DNA of 64,000 bases from Pseudogymnoascus destructans. Lineage: Eukaryota; Ascomycota; Leotiomycetes; Thelebolales; Thelebolaceae. The DNA is taken from contig NW_020167521.1 in NCBI RefSeq assembly GCF_001641265.1, positions 1,798,001-1,862,000 on the forward strand, written 5' to 3'. Under the pieces are notes generated by a model, which saw only the letters and a program-made list of their open reading frames with translations, did not search any database and was not told where the DNA came from. Of this stretch, positions 19,407 through 31,351 are shown piece after piece (position 1 is the stretch's first letter; each line of letters starts with the position of its first letter). The translations under genes and the position numbers were made by a program.

Positions 19407-21797
19407 ATGGCTCAGCCCTCTACCCCCGCCAGCAGCAACGCCGGCATATTTGGCTCGGCGATCTACTCAGGTGCCGGCAGCCATGCACCTCTCGGTCTCA
19501 CTCCAGGTTCAGCAGCCTCCTCGACCAATACTTTCCTCATGCCTAATTCACCAGTGAAACCGGCCGCAAAGGATAATTACCGACCAAAACTCGTTCGGAC
19601 TCTAGGTCAGAGACCTGCCTGCTTGGTGAATGCGACAGTGACCTACTGTGGTGGAAACAACATATATGCGTTTGGTGGATTCGATGCCTATACGGACGAA
19701 GTCTACAATCATGTCTTAAAACTGGACATGGTCAGCCATCAATGGAGCTTGGGTACGTTCTCCCCGCCTTATTCTGGACATTTTTTGTACCCACCACGGC
19801 GTCTCGGAAAATTGAAAAAAAAGTTATATAAGATACTGATACACAACAACAGTTGACAACTATGGCGACATTCCAGGTGTTAGAATGGGTATGTATTGAT
19901 TCCGTACACGCAGTATAAACTCGTTCTAATGATAAACAGGGCATACTGCCACACTCTACCAAGGGGACAAGCTCCTCATTTTCGGTGGTGAGAATGAGCA
20001 CCGAACTTACCTCTCCGACCTTATTATATTCGACCTGAAGACTGCGCACTGGACACAGCCTGCCGTGACTGGCCCGATTCCAAAAGGAAGAGCCAGACAC
20101 GCTGCTGTGCTCCACGAAGACAAACTTTTCATAGTTGGTGGAATCACTGGGCACAACAACTATGTCTTGGACGACATTTGCTATCTTGACCTTAAAACAT
20201 TCACCTGGTCGCGGGCATGGCGCTTCGTTGGTCGCTTCGATCACCAGGCATCCATCTGGGGTGACAGGATGTGGGTATTTGGAGGCCTCAGCCAAGATGC
20301 TGAAAAGGTGGGAGACATCTACTGGCTTGACCTCAAAGGCACTCCCGCCTTCGACTCTCCTCCGGCCTATGACACCTGGGACCGCAGAGTTTCCCGCCAA
20401 GGGTCTACTCGCCAGAGTGCAGCATCGAGCCCAGCACCTGTTGGAAGCACGGGCTATGCGGCAAATTCGAGCAGCGCGCAGGTTAACCCCGCTTCATTCC
20501 AACTGAACACGTCGCCGCCAGCAGCACCCGGTGCAGTTTCGTCCCTCAAGTTTGTTTCGGGGCCCAATATCCCAGCTCAAGGATCTGGCATGCACTTCCA
20601 CGTGTTTACTTCAGGAAACCTCCTTGATTTCGTCACGCCGGCTGTTACGATCACCCCTGCGGACTGCTCGCTGTCATCCCTGGACTTGGACACCCTGCGC
20701 TGGCAGAAACTTGCAGAAGGCCGCGAGATCTTCAGGAGTGGTTACCGCTGGCATTACTGTACGATGAACGAAGACGGGACGAAAGCATGGCTCCTAGGCT
20801 GCCCGACCGACCCAGCTGCTACTGATCTTGGCCCGAACGGCTTCGAGGAATACCTGAGCGACATCATGGAAATCGACCTCCGCAAATACGGACTCCTTGG
20901 GAACGACCTCGCCAAAGAGAACCGAGCAGATGTCAGAACTCCATTTACCTCACTCTCAGGCCACTCTGGCCGCAGCACCCCCCAGCCTTCCCGTGGCCTC
21001 GGTGCCGACTTGGCAATTCTATTCAACGTCCCCCCCGAGAGCGGCAGCGGCACAGACTTCATCGTCACCGCCTCGCGCGAAGACGACGACTGGGACGACA
21101 ACGCAGCCATGTCCTCCGCCGGCTCCCCCTCCGGCTCCGTCGTCCAAAACTGGCTCGCCCCCGACGCCTCAACCTCCCAACCCATCCACGTCCACAAACT
21201 GATCCTCCAAGCTCGCTGGGCCCATTTCGCACGCCTCTACAACGCTCAGATGGCCGAGTTCCACACTAAGAAAATGCATATCCCCGAACCCTACCCCGTC
21301 GTCAAGGCGTTCCTCTACTACCTCTACACGGACAGTATCCACATGGACGACGTACCGGAGCTCAATGATGTCGCGGGCCTCCTTGTTCTCTCGAACATCT
21401 ACAACATCCCGCACCTCCGCTTACTGTGCGTCAACCGCCTCTCCAAGGAAATGGACGTCGAGCACGCCTGCATCACCTGGCACAGCGCCGGCGTCGCGAA
21501 CGAGGAGTGGCTCCGCAAGCGCGCCGCGAACTACTGTCTCCTCCACTGGGGCCGCGTGGTGCGCACGCAAGGCTTCTTGAAGTTGCCGCGCATGGCGCTC
21601 GTGGATCTGAGTCAGGAGATTGATATGGAAGGTCGTGTGGTGGGGGGGGAGGAGCTGGAGGTTGTGGGGGGTTGGGGGGGGGGAGGTTTGGGGTTGGGGG
21701 GGCGTCGGCGAGGAAGTTTAGTGGGGGGAGTAGTGCGACGCAGATGCAGAGTGGGGAGGAGGGGGAGGATGATGATGAGGAGATGGGGGTTTTGTGA
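19407..21797 (+). CDS. Kelch-repeat and BTB-domain protein
   Basis: Exons: 19407-19752, 19853-19888 (36-nt micro-exon), 19940 onward. The N-terminal half holds Kelch blades (IYAFGGFD, LLIFGGEN, LFIVGGITG, MWVFGGLS). A Ser/Pro-rich linker follows, then a BTB/POZ-type domain (IHVHKLILQARWAHFARLYN ... VKAFLYYLYTDSI) with a helical C-terminal extension. The architecture matches fungal Ral2/LZTR1-like proteins, which act in Ras signalling or as cullin-3 adaptors; this assignment is by architecture only. The open frame runs to 21846 through an implausible Gly/Arg tail. A shift by one base inside the G-runs between about 21637 and 21700 would give an acidic tail (EEGEDDDEEMG) ending at 21797. That suggests a homopolymer indel or assembly error. 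No intron with good signals explains it. Confidence 0.75.
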
Positions 21798-21846
21798 GTG
21801 GGGTGGCGCTTTCTGTGGTGAGGGAGGGGGTTGGTGGGCTTGCTAG

Positions 21847-22665
21847 CTGGCGACTTACTTCCCTCACCCCTTTTATTTTTGCTCATCCGTTGGGGGGTAT
21901 GTTAGGAGGAGTATATTACGAGAGACGACGACGGGATGACGGTTCATCGGCGGCGTTTATTATCTTCCTGCTTGGGGAACGGAATATTTGTTATGTTTAT
22001 GTTTCTGTGTTCTGCATTGGCCTGGAGTCAGGCTTTGCTTTTGAAGGGGGGGGTTCGTTTATTTGCTGGTGGCGTTAGATACGAGTAGATGCATCATGGT
22101 ATGATGATAATACGATGCGTTTTAGAGTACTTGCACTTTCACATAGGGATATGATTTGGTCACTCAATTCGATGCTATTCTGGCAATTATTGATACTGGT
22201 CAGCGAGGCTGGCTGGTCGCTCTTTCCTCCGACGTCCTCCCAGCCAGCCACCAGCCACCAGCCACACCCGCCAAGCCGAGCCTGGCAGCCGAGGCCCACC
22301 CGGTCTTCCAGAAGAGCGCTAGAAGAAACTAGCGCTAGCGTATGGTAGACTTGGCGCCGGCGGTTGGGGGGGGATTGGGTTATGTAAAGTGGGTTTGGGG
22401 GGAAAGAGAGAGGGGGAGAGGGGGATGTGGGAGGTAGGTGGAAGTACCGCGAGGTAGCGGTTCGGCGAGGGTACGGCGAGACGTCGGCCGGCGGGGAGAC
22501 AGGATTACTGATCTGCGTCCTCCTTTAGCACATGCACGCGCCGATTTCCGCCATCCCATCCCATCCCATCCCGCCGACAAACCACACCCACCAGCAACCA
22601 CCGGCCGCCCTGGTGCTAAACGTTCCCACTCTCAACTCTGGTAAATGAGCGCCCGTGGGCATACA
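21847..22665. other. Intergenic, G-rich and simple sequence
   Basis: Nothing codes here. G-runs, GGCTGGCTGG-type repeats near 22200-22260 and a (CCCAT)n run at about 22552-22571 are present. Confidence 0.4.
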
Positions 22666-22861
22666 TGTTCAAATAATAGACTGTGCTTTCGGGTGTAAAG
22701 AGATTTTATTGATGCTAACCACTAAACCTAATATAATACAGGGCTATTACTAATATGATACAGGGTCTTTGATATCCTCGCACCGATGTAGGGGGAGCGG
22801 TCTCGGTGATGCCCGTGATGCCGGTGGTGCCGGTGCCAAGCACCGAGTTCTCATTCCAACA
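22666..22861 (-). repeat. Copia 3' LTR
   Basis: 196 bp, TG...CA, nearly identical to 28579-28775. Confidence 0.9.
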
Positions 22862-23059
22862 CTCCCACTCTAACACTACATCGGTGTCATGATTCCTCTA
22901 CCTTTCTGTATAGTATATTGTAGCCTGTAGGTTTGTGTCTAATAGTGTATCGTTTTTGTGGTAGTCAATTTTTTTGTTTATGGTGACTTATCACCCCATT
23001 CTCATAACTGCTTGCAGTTCTCACTGTGAGTGTGCCAGCTCTCCTTTCGTGGCTCCCGC

Positions 23060-24380
23060 TCAGGGTGTGTACGCTTCAGCTTTTTGTTTCTTGTCTGCAA
23101 GGCCCTTGGTTTGTAGATCCTTATTCTTTTTGTCGATTTGTGGCTCTTTGCCCTGAGGCACCGTTGATTCTTCGCCCCGGATTCCCAAATCGTGACGGAA
23201 GGATGAGAATTTAATTCGAGGCAGTGCCTTGGTGAATATGTCGGCGAGTTCTTGGTTTGTTGAGATGTGTGACACAGTGATTTCTCCATTAGTGATTGCT
23301 TCTCGTGTAAAATGGTATTTGATCCTGATATGTTTCGTTTTCTGGTGATACTCTGGGTTTTTTGCGAGCGCTATGGCTCCTTCATTGTCTGCACGAATAT
23401 CGATAGGGTGGAGTGCAGCATCCACACAGAAGAACTCTAGTAGTCGTTTAAGCCAGATAGTTTCCCTGGTGCATACATAGAGGGCCACGTATTCTGCTTC
23501 GCAGGTGGAGGCAGCTATGGTGGTCTGCTTTTTGCTTGACCAGCTCACAGCTCCTCCACCAAGCGTGAAAACGAAGCCGCTTGTGGATTTGCTAGTTCCC
23601 TTATCGCCTGCCCAGTCTGCATCTGTATACCCTGTGAATTTCTCGGTGCCGTCATATTCAAGACCTAGGTTGAGGGTGCCTGCGATGTATCTGAAAATGC
23701 ATTTAATTGCCACATGGTGTTCTGGTCCAGGGTTGAGGCGAATTTGCTGACAAGTGAGACCGCGTATGCTAGGTCTGGTCTTGTGCACAGCATGGCATAC
23801 ATGAGCGAGCCTACTTTGGCTTGGTAATCGAGTCGTTGGGCCTTGAATTCGGTGGTCTCTGATAGCAAGGAGGTTTAGTTTCTCGTCCATTGGTGTAGCA
23901 GATGGGTGGATATTCCATGAATCGAATCACTTGAGTATTCCTTCTAGGTATGCTCGTTGTGACAGCCTGATAGTCTTGTTCTTCAGGTTTCTTTTGATTT
24001 TGATTCTGAGGAAGAATTGGCAGGCCCCAAGGTCTACCATTTTAAACTGATTTTTCAGCTGCTGCTTAACTTGGTTGATATCACTCATTTCTGGGCCAAC
24101 TATTAGGAAGTCATCAACGTGGAACAGTATAGTCATGTCCTTTTTTGTGAAGCATGCTGAATCTCCTGGGCAGGGTAGGAAACCAAAGGATCGTAGCGCT
24201 GTAGTAAGGCATTCAAACCAGAACCGTGGAGCCTGTTTGAGCCCGTAGAGTGCCTTGTTCAGTTTGCATATTCCGTTAGGTGAGTTGTCCAGTCCTGGGG
24301 GCAGTTCAACGTAGACGTCAGCATCAATATTGCCATATAAGAAAGCTGTAACGACATCCATTTGTTTGATGTGCCACCCC
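23060..24380 (-). pseudogene. Copia reverse transcriptase (C-terminal part) and RNase H
   Basis: Read on the minus strand. 24380-23927 encodes the RT core from GWHIKQMDVVTAFLYGN through ALYGLKQAPRFW and the catalytic-type FHVDDFLIVG. 23890-23060 encodes the RNase H domain (YTDADWAGD, WSSKKQ, ASTCEAEY, DNEGAIALAKNP, HIRIKYHF). One frame change occurs near 23900 and another between 23665 and 23720. The N-terminal fingers of RT are absent, cut off by the LTR insertion at 24383. Confidence 0.85.
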
Positions 24381-24382
24381 CT

Positions 24383-26186
24383 TGTAATGGTGGGTGTGTT
24401 ACGACGGAACAAGAAGGCTGGCCAACTACAGGACAGGAAGGAGGGAGGTCGCATGAGACCGGCCCTGGTACCTGGAGGGGCAGCGGGGAATAGTAGTTCC
24501 GAAAGTATCACGTGACGGACTCGCAGGATGATGAGAAGAGTCCTAAGAGTCCAGGACTCCGAGGACTCGAGTGAGTTCCCAGGAGTCCACTAGGCACGTG
24601 ACGGACTCGCAGGATGATGAGAAGAGTCCTAAGAGTCCAGGACTCTGAGGACTCGAGTGAGTTCCCAAGAGTCCACTAGGCACGACGCCACTATATAAGT
24701 AGATAGTATTTCCTTAGATAGGAGCTTCGTGCTCAACTCAATACAGTATTTGTTATATACTAGTAACGTGTTACTTGAAGCCTTTGTGTCTGATCCCCTG
24801 CCTCCTCTGATAAGTAAACCTTTACGCAAGAGAACCTCTGTGTCTTCTATCGTTTAGAAGTCAGCGTTACAGGGTGCACCAGATGTGAGAATCTAGCCAC
24901 CCAAGGAAGGGATGATTTTACTAAGACAACACACTGTCTAGGAAACAGAGCCAAAGGGTCGTAGCTTAGACTATTCCACAATGCAGCAATCAGGTGTATG
25001 ATGTAGTGGAGTGGTTTAGACAAGTTGTAACAAATGTTGAGTCTGAGAACTGAGGGATAAGTCTGAGGTTAGCACCTCACTGACTTTTCAGAAACAAGGA
25101 GTAACAATATCAATGCTTGGAAGCTTGGAAAAGACATGGAAGTATGTGATAGTCGATTTACTGTATTGTCTGCTTGCCCTTTCTTAAGGAAAGGGCAATC
25201 CTATTTATGCTAAAGGAGTGTAGTTCTCTCATTTTCCAAGACTTTCCATGACTAACCAGGCTTGGTAACTGTAGTCGACGTAAGAGAATCCCATAGAACC
25301 ATCTCCTAGGTTCCTAGCCTATAGGAAGTGAAAGGAGGTCCAAGGTCAGAGTACCCCTATAGACAAATTATGTCATAGACAAATTATGTCATAACTTAAC
25401 CAATCTTGTGGGTAACTAAAGAGCGATGACATGTAATGAATTATAGAGGTTCGTAGGAGCTTTTAGAGCTATCGTTCATGCTCCTAGGCCTCTAGTTGGT
25501 AGAGATATGTCATGTGGTAGTATGAGTGATGTCATGTAATGAATCATAGAGGGTTGTAGAGATATGCTATGTGGTAATATCGGCCCAGTAACTAAGGAGC
25601 GATGACGTGTAATGAATCATAGATGGTTGTAGCAATCGTTGAGTAGTATTGCTCTTGTTGTTGGTGTGATAAGCCAAAATATGTATAGTGACTTGTAGGT
25701 TTGAGGAGGAGATTTCCAAGTTTGCTCTTGAGTTTGATAGCAAACTGAGTGCAATGAATGTCAGTATGACACCCTATAGACAAATTATGTCATAACTTAA
25801 CCAATCTTGTGGGCAACTAAGGAGCGATGACGTGTAATGAATCATAGACAGTTGTAGAAGCTTTTGGAGCTATCGTTCATGTTCCTAGGCCTCTAGTTGA
25901 TAGAGATATGTCATGTGTAGTATTAGCCCAGTAACTAAGGAGTGATGTCATGTAATGAATCATAGAGGGTTGTAGAGATATGCTATGTGGTCATATCGGC
26001 CCAGTAACTAAGGAGCGATGACGTGTAATGAATCATAGATGGTTGTAGCAATCGTTGAGTAGTATTGCTCTTGTTGTTGGTGTGACAAGCCAAAATATGT
26101 ATGGTGACTTGTAGGTTTGAGGAGGAGATTTCTAAGTTTGCTCTTGAGTTTGATAGCAAACTGAGTGCAGCGAATGTCAGTATGAC
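24383..26186 (+). mobile_element. LTR family 2 copy with partial tandem copy, nested in Copia
   Basis: It begins TGTAATGGTGGGTGCACC and ends GTCAGTATGACA, the termini of a long LTR family whose clean copies lie at 36221-37172 and 43991-44917. The first copy ends at 25771. It is followed at once by a second, 5'-truncated copy (25772-26186) starting inside the LTR at the CCCTATAGACAAATT word. The first copy is interrupted by a family 1 solo LTR at 24397-24871. Sequence 26187-26350 is unassigned. Confidence 0.75.
24397..24871 (+). mobile_element. Solo LTR, family 1, with GGGTG target duplication
   Basis: 475 bp, the same LTR as at 2872-3380 but without the 34-bp terminal duplication. It is flanked by GGGTG at 24392-24396 and 24872-24876. 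Because it lies inside a family 2 LTR that lies inside Copia, it is the youngest of the three layers here. Confidence 0.95.
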
Positions 26187-26351
26187 AGTTACGGTTGTTA
26201 CGGTTATTACAGTTGTTATGGGGATTACGGGTGTAGCCTTAGCCACAAGGTTACAACCGCTAAGCAGACAGCTGTATGTTATTAGGAATAGCCTCACCTT
26301 CCTTCCTTCTTCTTCTTCTTCTCTCTTTAAATTCAATCTAGGTTACTTTTC

Positions 26352-27119
26352 CTAGACTGGCATCATGACCTCTATGACCATCGTAACAGAAGATGTGATA
26401 AATCTGATTTTTCGAATGCGATACCAGGCTTCAAAAGGGGTAATTTGAATGGCCGATGTTGGTGAGCGATTTTTGAGGTATACCATCGTTCTAGTCACTT
26501 CTCCCCAGAGCTCTTTTGGAAGATTTGCTTCACTCATCACTGAATGGGACTTGTCAAGCACTGTTCGGTTTCCATGCTCAGAGACGCTGTTCTGGTTTGG
26601 TTGATTAGGACTAGTAGGTTCCCACTCAGCGCCCATCTGGTGATACCAGTCCACACACATTTTGGACTGGTATCACCAGATGGACGCTGATGCGAACTCT
26701 CTGCCGCCATCTGCATGGAAGCATTTAACTTGGAGGCCAGTCTGATTGTAGACAATGTTATACCAGTGTTTGATATATCCAAGGACTTTGACACTGGTTT
26801 TTGTTTTGATAAAATAGATCCATGCGAAGCATGTAAGGTCATCAGTTATCATAAGGAACATGCTTTCGCCAGATTTAGTCTTTGGGGTTATAGGGCTAGC
26901 AAGGTCCATATGGACAAGGCCAAGTCTCTCTGTAGCATGGCGAGGAGTTGGCATGTTGTTATGGGCGAACCGTTTGCCTAGCGTACAGGGTTTGCAGAAC
27001 TCTCTTTCCTTGTCGCAAGTTCCAGACTCCAGAGTTAAGCCGTTAGATATGCTAGCGAGTTGGTGTATAGCATCATAGCCAAGATGTCCGAGGCGGGAGT
27101 GCCAAGTGTGAATGGGCAT
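26352..27119 (-). pseudogene. Copia integrase remnant
   Basis: Minus-strand frames show the HHCC-type start (TWHSRLGHLG ... CKPCTLGKR), the integrase core (LVHMDLASPITPKTKSG, FLMITDD, FHADGGREFAS) and the conserved LWGEVTRTMVYLKNRSPT segment. A frameshift lies near 26690, where the sequence around the third catalytic residue is disturbed by a small duplicated block (TGGACTGGTATCACCAGATG at 26664-26683 mirrors 26633-26652). Confidence 0.8.
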
Positions 27120-28556
27120 GAGTGGTAGATGTGAGACGTATAGAAGGCTATAACCTCACTCGCCAGGGTCTGGGGTTGTCATTGTGACTCGATCAGCTTA
27201 TGGACAGACTGATTGAGTCTGTATAGCCCACCAATTTTTTGTCCTGTAGCTAGGATATTCCCGTTCAGAGTGAGCTTGCATCCTCCTTTCACTGTTCGAA
27301 AGCCTCCTCCTCAGTCCTGGATAGCAGATATCGACAGGAGGTTTGTTCCTAGTGATGGGACGAGCATGACGTTTTGTAGTTCAAGATAATCGGCTCGCTC
27401 GCTAAATGCTGAGGCGTACTGTTCCTTCTCCAATAGCGACTGTTCCAGGACCTGCAGCTGCAATGGGCAATAGGAGTTGGATATGGTTGGTATTTGGTAA
27501 GGTGTTCTTGTCAGCAGGCCATGTGTCTGTTTGCTCCAGTGTCGAGCACCCAGTCCATGTCTTTGACAATAGCGCTTCTCACATCACTTGTTGATGGTAT
27601 AGTAGTATGGAAGGCAAAGAAGCCGCCTTCCGTAGGCGGCGCATCTTCATGGTGAGATGCTGTGGCAATGTTTGCCATCAGCATCATCTCTCTGTTTGTA
27701 GATGTCGCTTCAGGTGTGTAGCTGGCACACCTGGTCTCATTCTTTTTGATCGCTGTTCCCTCCTTTTGTCAAACCATTCGGGTCACTTTTCAGGGTGTTG
27801 CTGCCAGCAGTCGGCATCAGAGTGATTGTTGTCAGGTCTCTGATGCATCACGCATGTTGGTTTGTTTAGCGGGAAATCCCTCTCTTGTGGGCTAGGAGCC
27901 CTGTGGCAATGCTTGCACTGGTTGTCTTCTGGTTCTCTATCAGCTTCTCATGGTTGTTGGCCATAGAGATGATATTTTCGAAGGGGAGGGTGCCTTGGGG
28001 GAGCATTGTAGGTCGACATTGTCGATGGAGTTACAATTCGTTCAAGTTCTAGATAGATGGTATGATCTTGTCTTTGTAGTGTTGCTTCAGTTTTCTGTGT
28101 TATGGGGTCTCTTGCACCGATTAACCCAGAAGTGAGAACATGAGTGTCTAGTCTTTTTGACGTTTGGTTCTTCATGTTAAGTCTGCCTTGTAGTAGGCGG
28201 TTATCACTTTCCTCACTCGATGAGGAGGATGGAGAAGACGATTCTGGCACCACCACAGGTTTTTTGATCCGCTGCCTCTTGTGTCTGTGATCTTGTTCAA
28301 AGGGCTCACTAATGGCTCCTATCGTGGCTTCACGTATGCTACGGGACACTTCTTCAAGATCTGAGATGTGTCCTCTCCTGTTTCCTTGTATAGTTGCACC
28401 CTTTTCTCTCATCAGTCCGCTCATCGTAGTACGGCGACGCTCCCTTTTTCTTTTGGAGTATTATAGGACTTTTTGGTATGTTTTTGCAGATATAGTCGTG
28501 TCATTTACGCTCAGCAAGCTTGCGCTTTAGTTGAAGCAGAAAAATCAGAATTTATC
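27120..28556 (-). pseudogene. Copia gag/protease region, degenerate
   Basis: The longest minus-strand frame is 28424-27948 (Ser-rich, with KRQRIKKP). Between 27950 and 27120 no long frame survives, although the spacing fits gag C-terminus plus protease. Assignment rests on position between the primer-binding site and integrase. Confidence 0.5.
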
Positions 28557-28560
28557 ACGC

Positions 28561-28578
28561 CAATCCGGGCTCATAACC
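28561..28578 (-). other. Copia primer-binding site
   Basis: Directly inside the 5' LTR the minus strand reads GGTTATGAGCCCGG, complementary to a stretch of initiator-Met tRNA, the usual primer for fungal Copia elements. Confidence 0.75.
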
Positions 28579-28775
28579 TGTTCAAATAATAGACTGTGCT
28601 TTCAGGTGTAAAAGAGATTTTATTGATGCTAACCACTAAACCTAATATAATACAGGGCTATTACTAATATGATACAGGGTCTTTGATATCCTCGCACCGA
28701 TGTAGGGGGAGCGGTCTCGGTGATGCCCGTGATGCCGGTGGTGCCGGTGCCAAGCACCGAGTTCTCATTCCAACA
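28579..28775 (-). repeat. Copia 5' LTR
   Basis: 197 bp, TG...CA, nearly identical to 22666-22861. Confidence 0.9.
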
Positions 28776-31351
28776 ATACGCAGTAGTAGCAGTAGTTAGC
28801 CCAGTACTTGGCACTGACCTACAGTTAATCCCTGTTATGCACGAATGTGCGGTGGGCGGTGGGCGGTGGGCGGTGATGACTTTACTGGGCTGGTCTTGCT
28901 GGGTGGCTGGCGGTTGCTTCTTGTGTCCACTGGGTTTGGTTGTGGAAATGTTTTATGCACTGTACTTACTCTACTATACTAGTTACTGCACGCCCAGGCA
29001 TAACTACAGCGTTTCCTCCACCACAGCAACCATACCCGTAGCCAAGCGGCATGCTCGCGTGCGTTTGCGCATCCAAAATTTCCGCATGGGGAATCATCGT
29101 CAACTCCAGCTGGGATATGTGGGGCCCCATGGGTTAATTGGGCGGGCATAGACAGGGGCAAGTCGCGCAGGGCGGATACTTGGCGTGGGAGATGGGAGAT
29201 GGGAGATGATGGGAGATGGGAGATGGGAGATGATGGGAGATGGGAGATGGGAGATGATGGGAGATGGGAGATGGGAGATGGGAGATGGGAGATGGGAGAT
29301 GGGAGAAGATGGGAGATGGGAGATGATGGGAGATGGGAGATGGGAGATGGGAGATGGGAGATGGGAGATGGGAGATGGGAGATGGGAGATGGGAGATGGG
29401 AGATGGAGATGGGAGATGGGAGATGGGAGATGGGAGATGGGAGATGGGAGATGGGAGATGAGCGGGCGCGCGGTGTGTTCGAGACGAGGGGGATAGGGTT
29501 TTTGGATTAGCTTCCCTTGTCCATGGTCTGCGGCGAGAGGAGGGCGGATATGGCGGCGACGGCGGCGGTGGTCTGGTCTGGTCTGGTCTGGTCTACGCCG
29601 TTGTTCTGTCCACCCCCGCCGCGCGCCATTTGTCTGACTCGTTTTAGGGAGCTAGCTCGTATCACCTGAAAACAAAACAGCTTGCGAGCTACCCTTACCT
29701 AGCCACTCACTCGGTTCGGTGGCGAAGGAACCGGCCCAGCGAATAGAGACGGGTGAATTGCGGCCGCGTGGAACGGCCAAGCGCTATAGCGCAGGGCGGG
29801 ATTCTGGTTTCTTGGGTCAGGACGGCCAGTCGGTCGGTCGGCCGTTACGGAGAGGCTGGGCGGCATACAGTACAGTACGTATGCAGGTATGTGCGTAGGT
29901 AGGTATTCGGCGTGTATGCGCAGCTACGTAAGGTGAGTTGATTAATTGCCTGTACATTGGAGCTGGGTGCTGTAAGTTATCCTTCGTAATACTGTCGTAA
30001 GGGGTGTAGGTGTAGGTACTGTACTGTAGGGGGGCGGGAGGAGGTGATAAATAAAGAGAGGCGCGTCATACGATTACCACCACCACCACTACACACACGA
30101 GCGGCATGGATGGGATTCCTCCTTCCCCTCCCTCATACTTACCCCTACGTAGGTAGCTGTAAGGTGTTTGGTCGAAATCAAGGAACTGCCAAGAGGGAAC
30201 CACTGTGTCAGAGCAGGAAGCCACGATGACAGAGGAGTTAAATCAATCGATGATGGATGGGATGGGATGGGATAGGACGGGACGCCCGCTCTTCTCGAAA
30301 ACTCGTACGTTGCTCTGGAACAATTCCCGCTCTTTTTGTTTTATTCATGCCAAGAAGGCTGGCTATAGTATAGTAACTTATAGTTAAAAGTCTATTCATT
30401 GCATATCTCGACCTGCAGATTGCAGAGTGCACTCCTTGCCAGCCAACCAACCCCCCTCCCCCCCCTTCTAACTCCCCTCCCCCGATCTAAAGTAAAATAA
30501 GTAAAAACTCCGTCATTGATTGACCGACCCGTTCTGTTTCATCCCTCTCGCTGGCTCCCCTAATCCTCATGACTCCTCTCGACAGTGATCCAAAAACATT
30601 CCAGTCCTTTCTTTCCCCCCTCTCTTTATCCCTCTCAACTTCTGCTAAAACAGACGTAGCTATGACAGCTTGCATGCCCTTTATTATAAATATCAACATG
30701 AAGATGAAGATGAGGAATTGACGAAAAAGGCAAATAGATCCATGTACAAAAATCGTAATTACGCCATAATGCGAAGTGAAAACCCCGATGGTGGCCAAAC
30801 CGCAACCACAACCCCTTCCGTAGCACTCCAACCATCAAACCCAAGAAACAGCAGAGAGCAAAAAAGCAAGAAAAAGCATGGCAAGGAGCAAGCACAGCAA
30901 AAAAACAAGCGGGAAGGTAAAACGTATTCGTTCAGTGTACTGTAAAAAGTAAAAAAGCGCTGCACTTTTGGGGCTTGGCGCTCTCTCTTAAATCGTGAGT
31001 GAGGCCGGTAATTATAAAATCCATGACGAGGTAAGTAAAGGAAGTTTTTCTAATGAGAACTCGGCTGAGCGAGTACATGTGTGTGTGATGGTGTGGAGGG
31101 GGAGGTAAGGCCATCAGGGCGTAAAGTGAGTGCATCGACCTTTATTGTAGCGTCGCTAGCTCTCGAGCGCGGCGCTGCGTGCCCCGGGGTATCGTGTGGC
31201 CTCATTTGTTTTAACGCCGCGCAAATGCATGATGAAATGATGATGGCCCAAAGAGGAAGAAATAATGCAATAAAAACCGTCCGACGCAGTGGAGGAGCAA
31301 GTGTGTTGGGCCGAAGTGAGTGTTATGGTGTATCCGTCGCTCGGGGGGATG
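28776..31351. other. Long intergenic region between Copia and the zinc-finger gene
   Basis: No gene is supported. It contains short tandem runs: GGTGGGC at about 28851-28871, the GGGAGAT minisatellite at 29186-29460, GTCTG repeats at about 29570-29594, and CGGT repeats at about 29829-29842. The part nearest 31351 is probably the 3' UTR of the minus-strand gene. Confidence 0.5.
29186..29460. repeat. Minisatellite of GGGAGAT units
   Basis: About 38 units of the 7-mer GGGAGAT, with interspersed 10-bp variants (an extra GAT) at nearly regular early positions and a few single-base variants. It is purine-only apart from T, so it is strongly strand-asymmetric. The reading frames through it give only MGDGRWE-type peptides. 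Confidence 0.95.

Larger units (their letters stand above)
22666..28775 (-). mobile_element. Ty1/Copia LTR retrotransposon, decayed, minus strand
   Basis: Two LTRs of 196-197 bp (22666-22861 and 28579-28775, TGTTCAAATAATAG...CATTCCAACA) enclose Copia coding remnants in the order gag-integrase-RT-RNase H when read on the minus strand. A purine tract (GAGTGGGAG) precedes the 3' LTR at 22862-22870. A primer-binding site complementary to initiator-Met tRNA (GGTTATGAGCCC) abuts the 5' LTR. Flanks are ATACA and ATACG, a 4/5 match that may be a mutated target duplication. The LTRs are almost identical, but the coding part is broken. The segment between integrase and RT (about 24383-26350) is replaced by nested LTR sequence, and the N-terminal part of RT is missing. 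Confidence 0.9.

Noticed and set aside
20754..21197. Minus-strand ORF inside the Kelch-BTB gene
   Set aside because: Overlaps well-supported coding sequence on the other strand; composition is that of a reverse-frame shadow.
29186..29460. Tandem repeats that could be mistaken for a CRISPR array
   Set aside because: Units of 7-10 bp follow each other without unique spacers, and the genome is eukaryotic.
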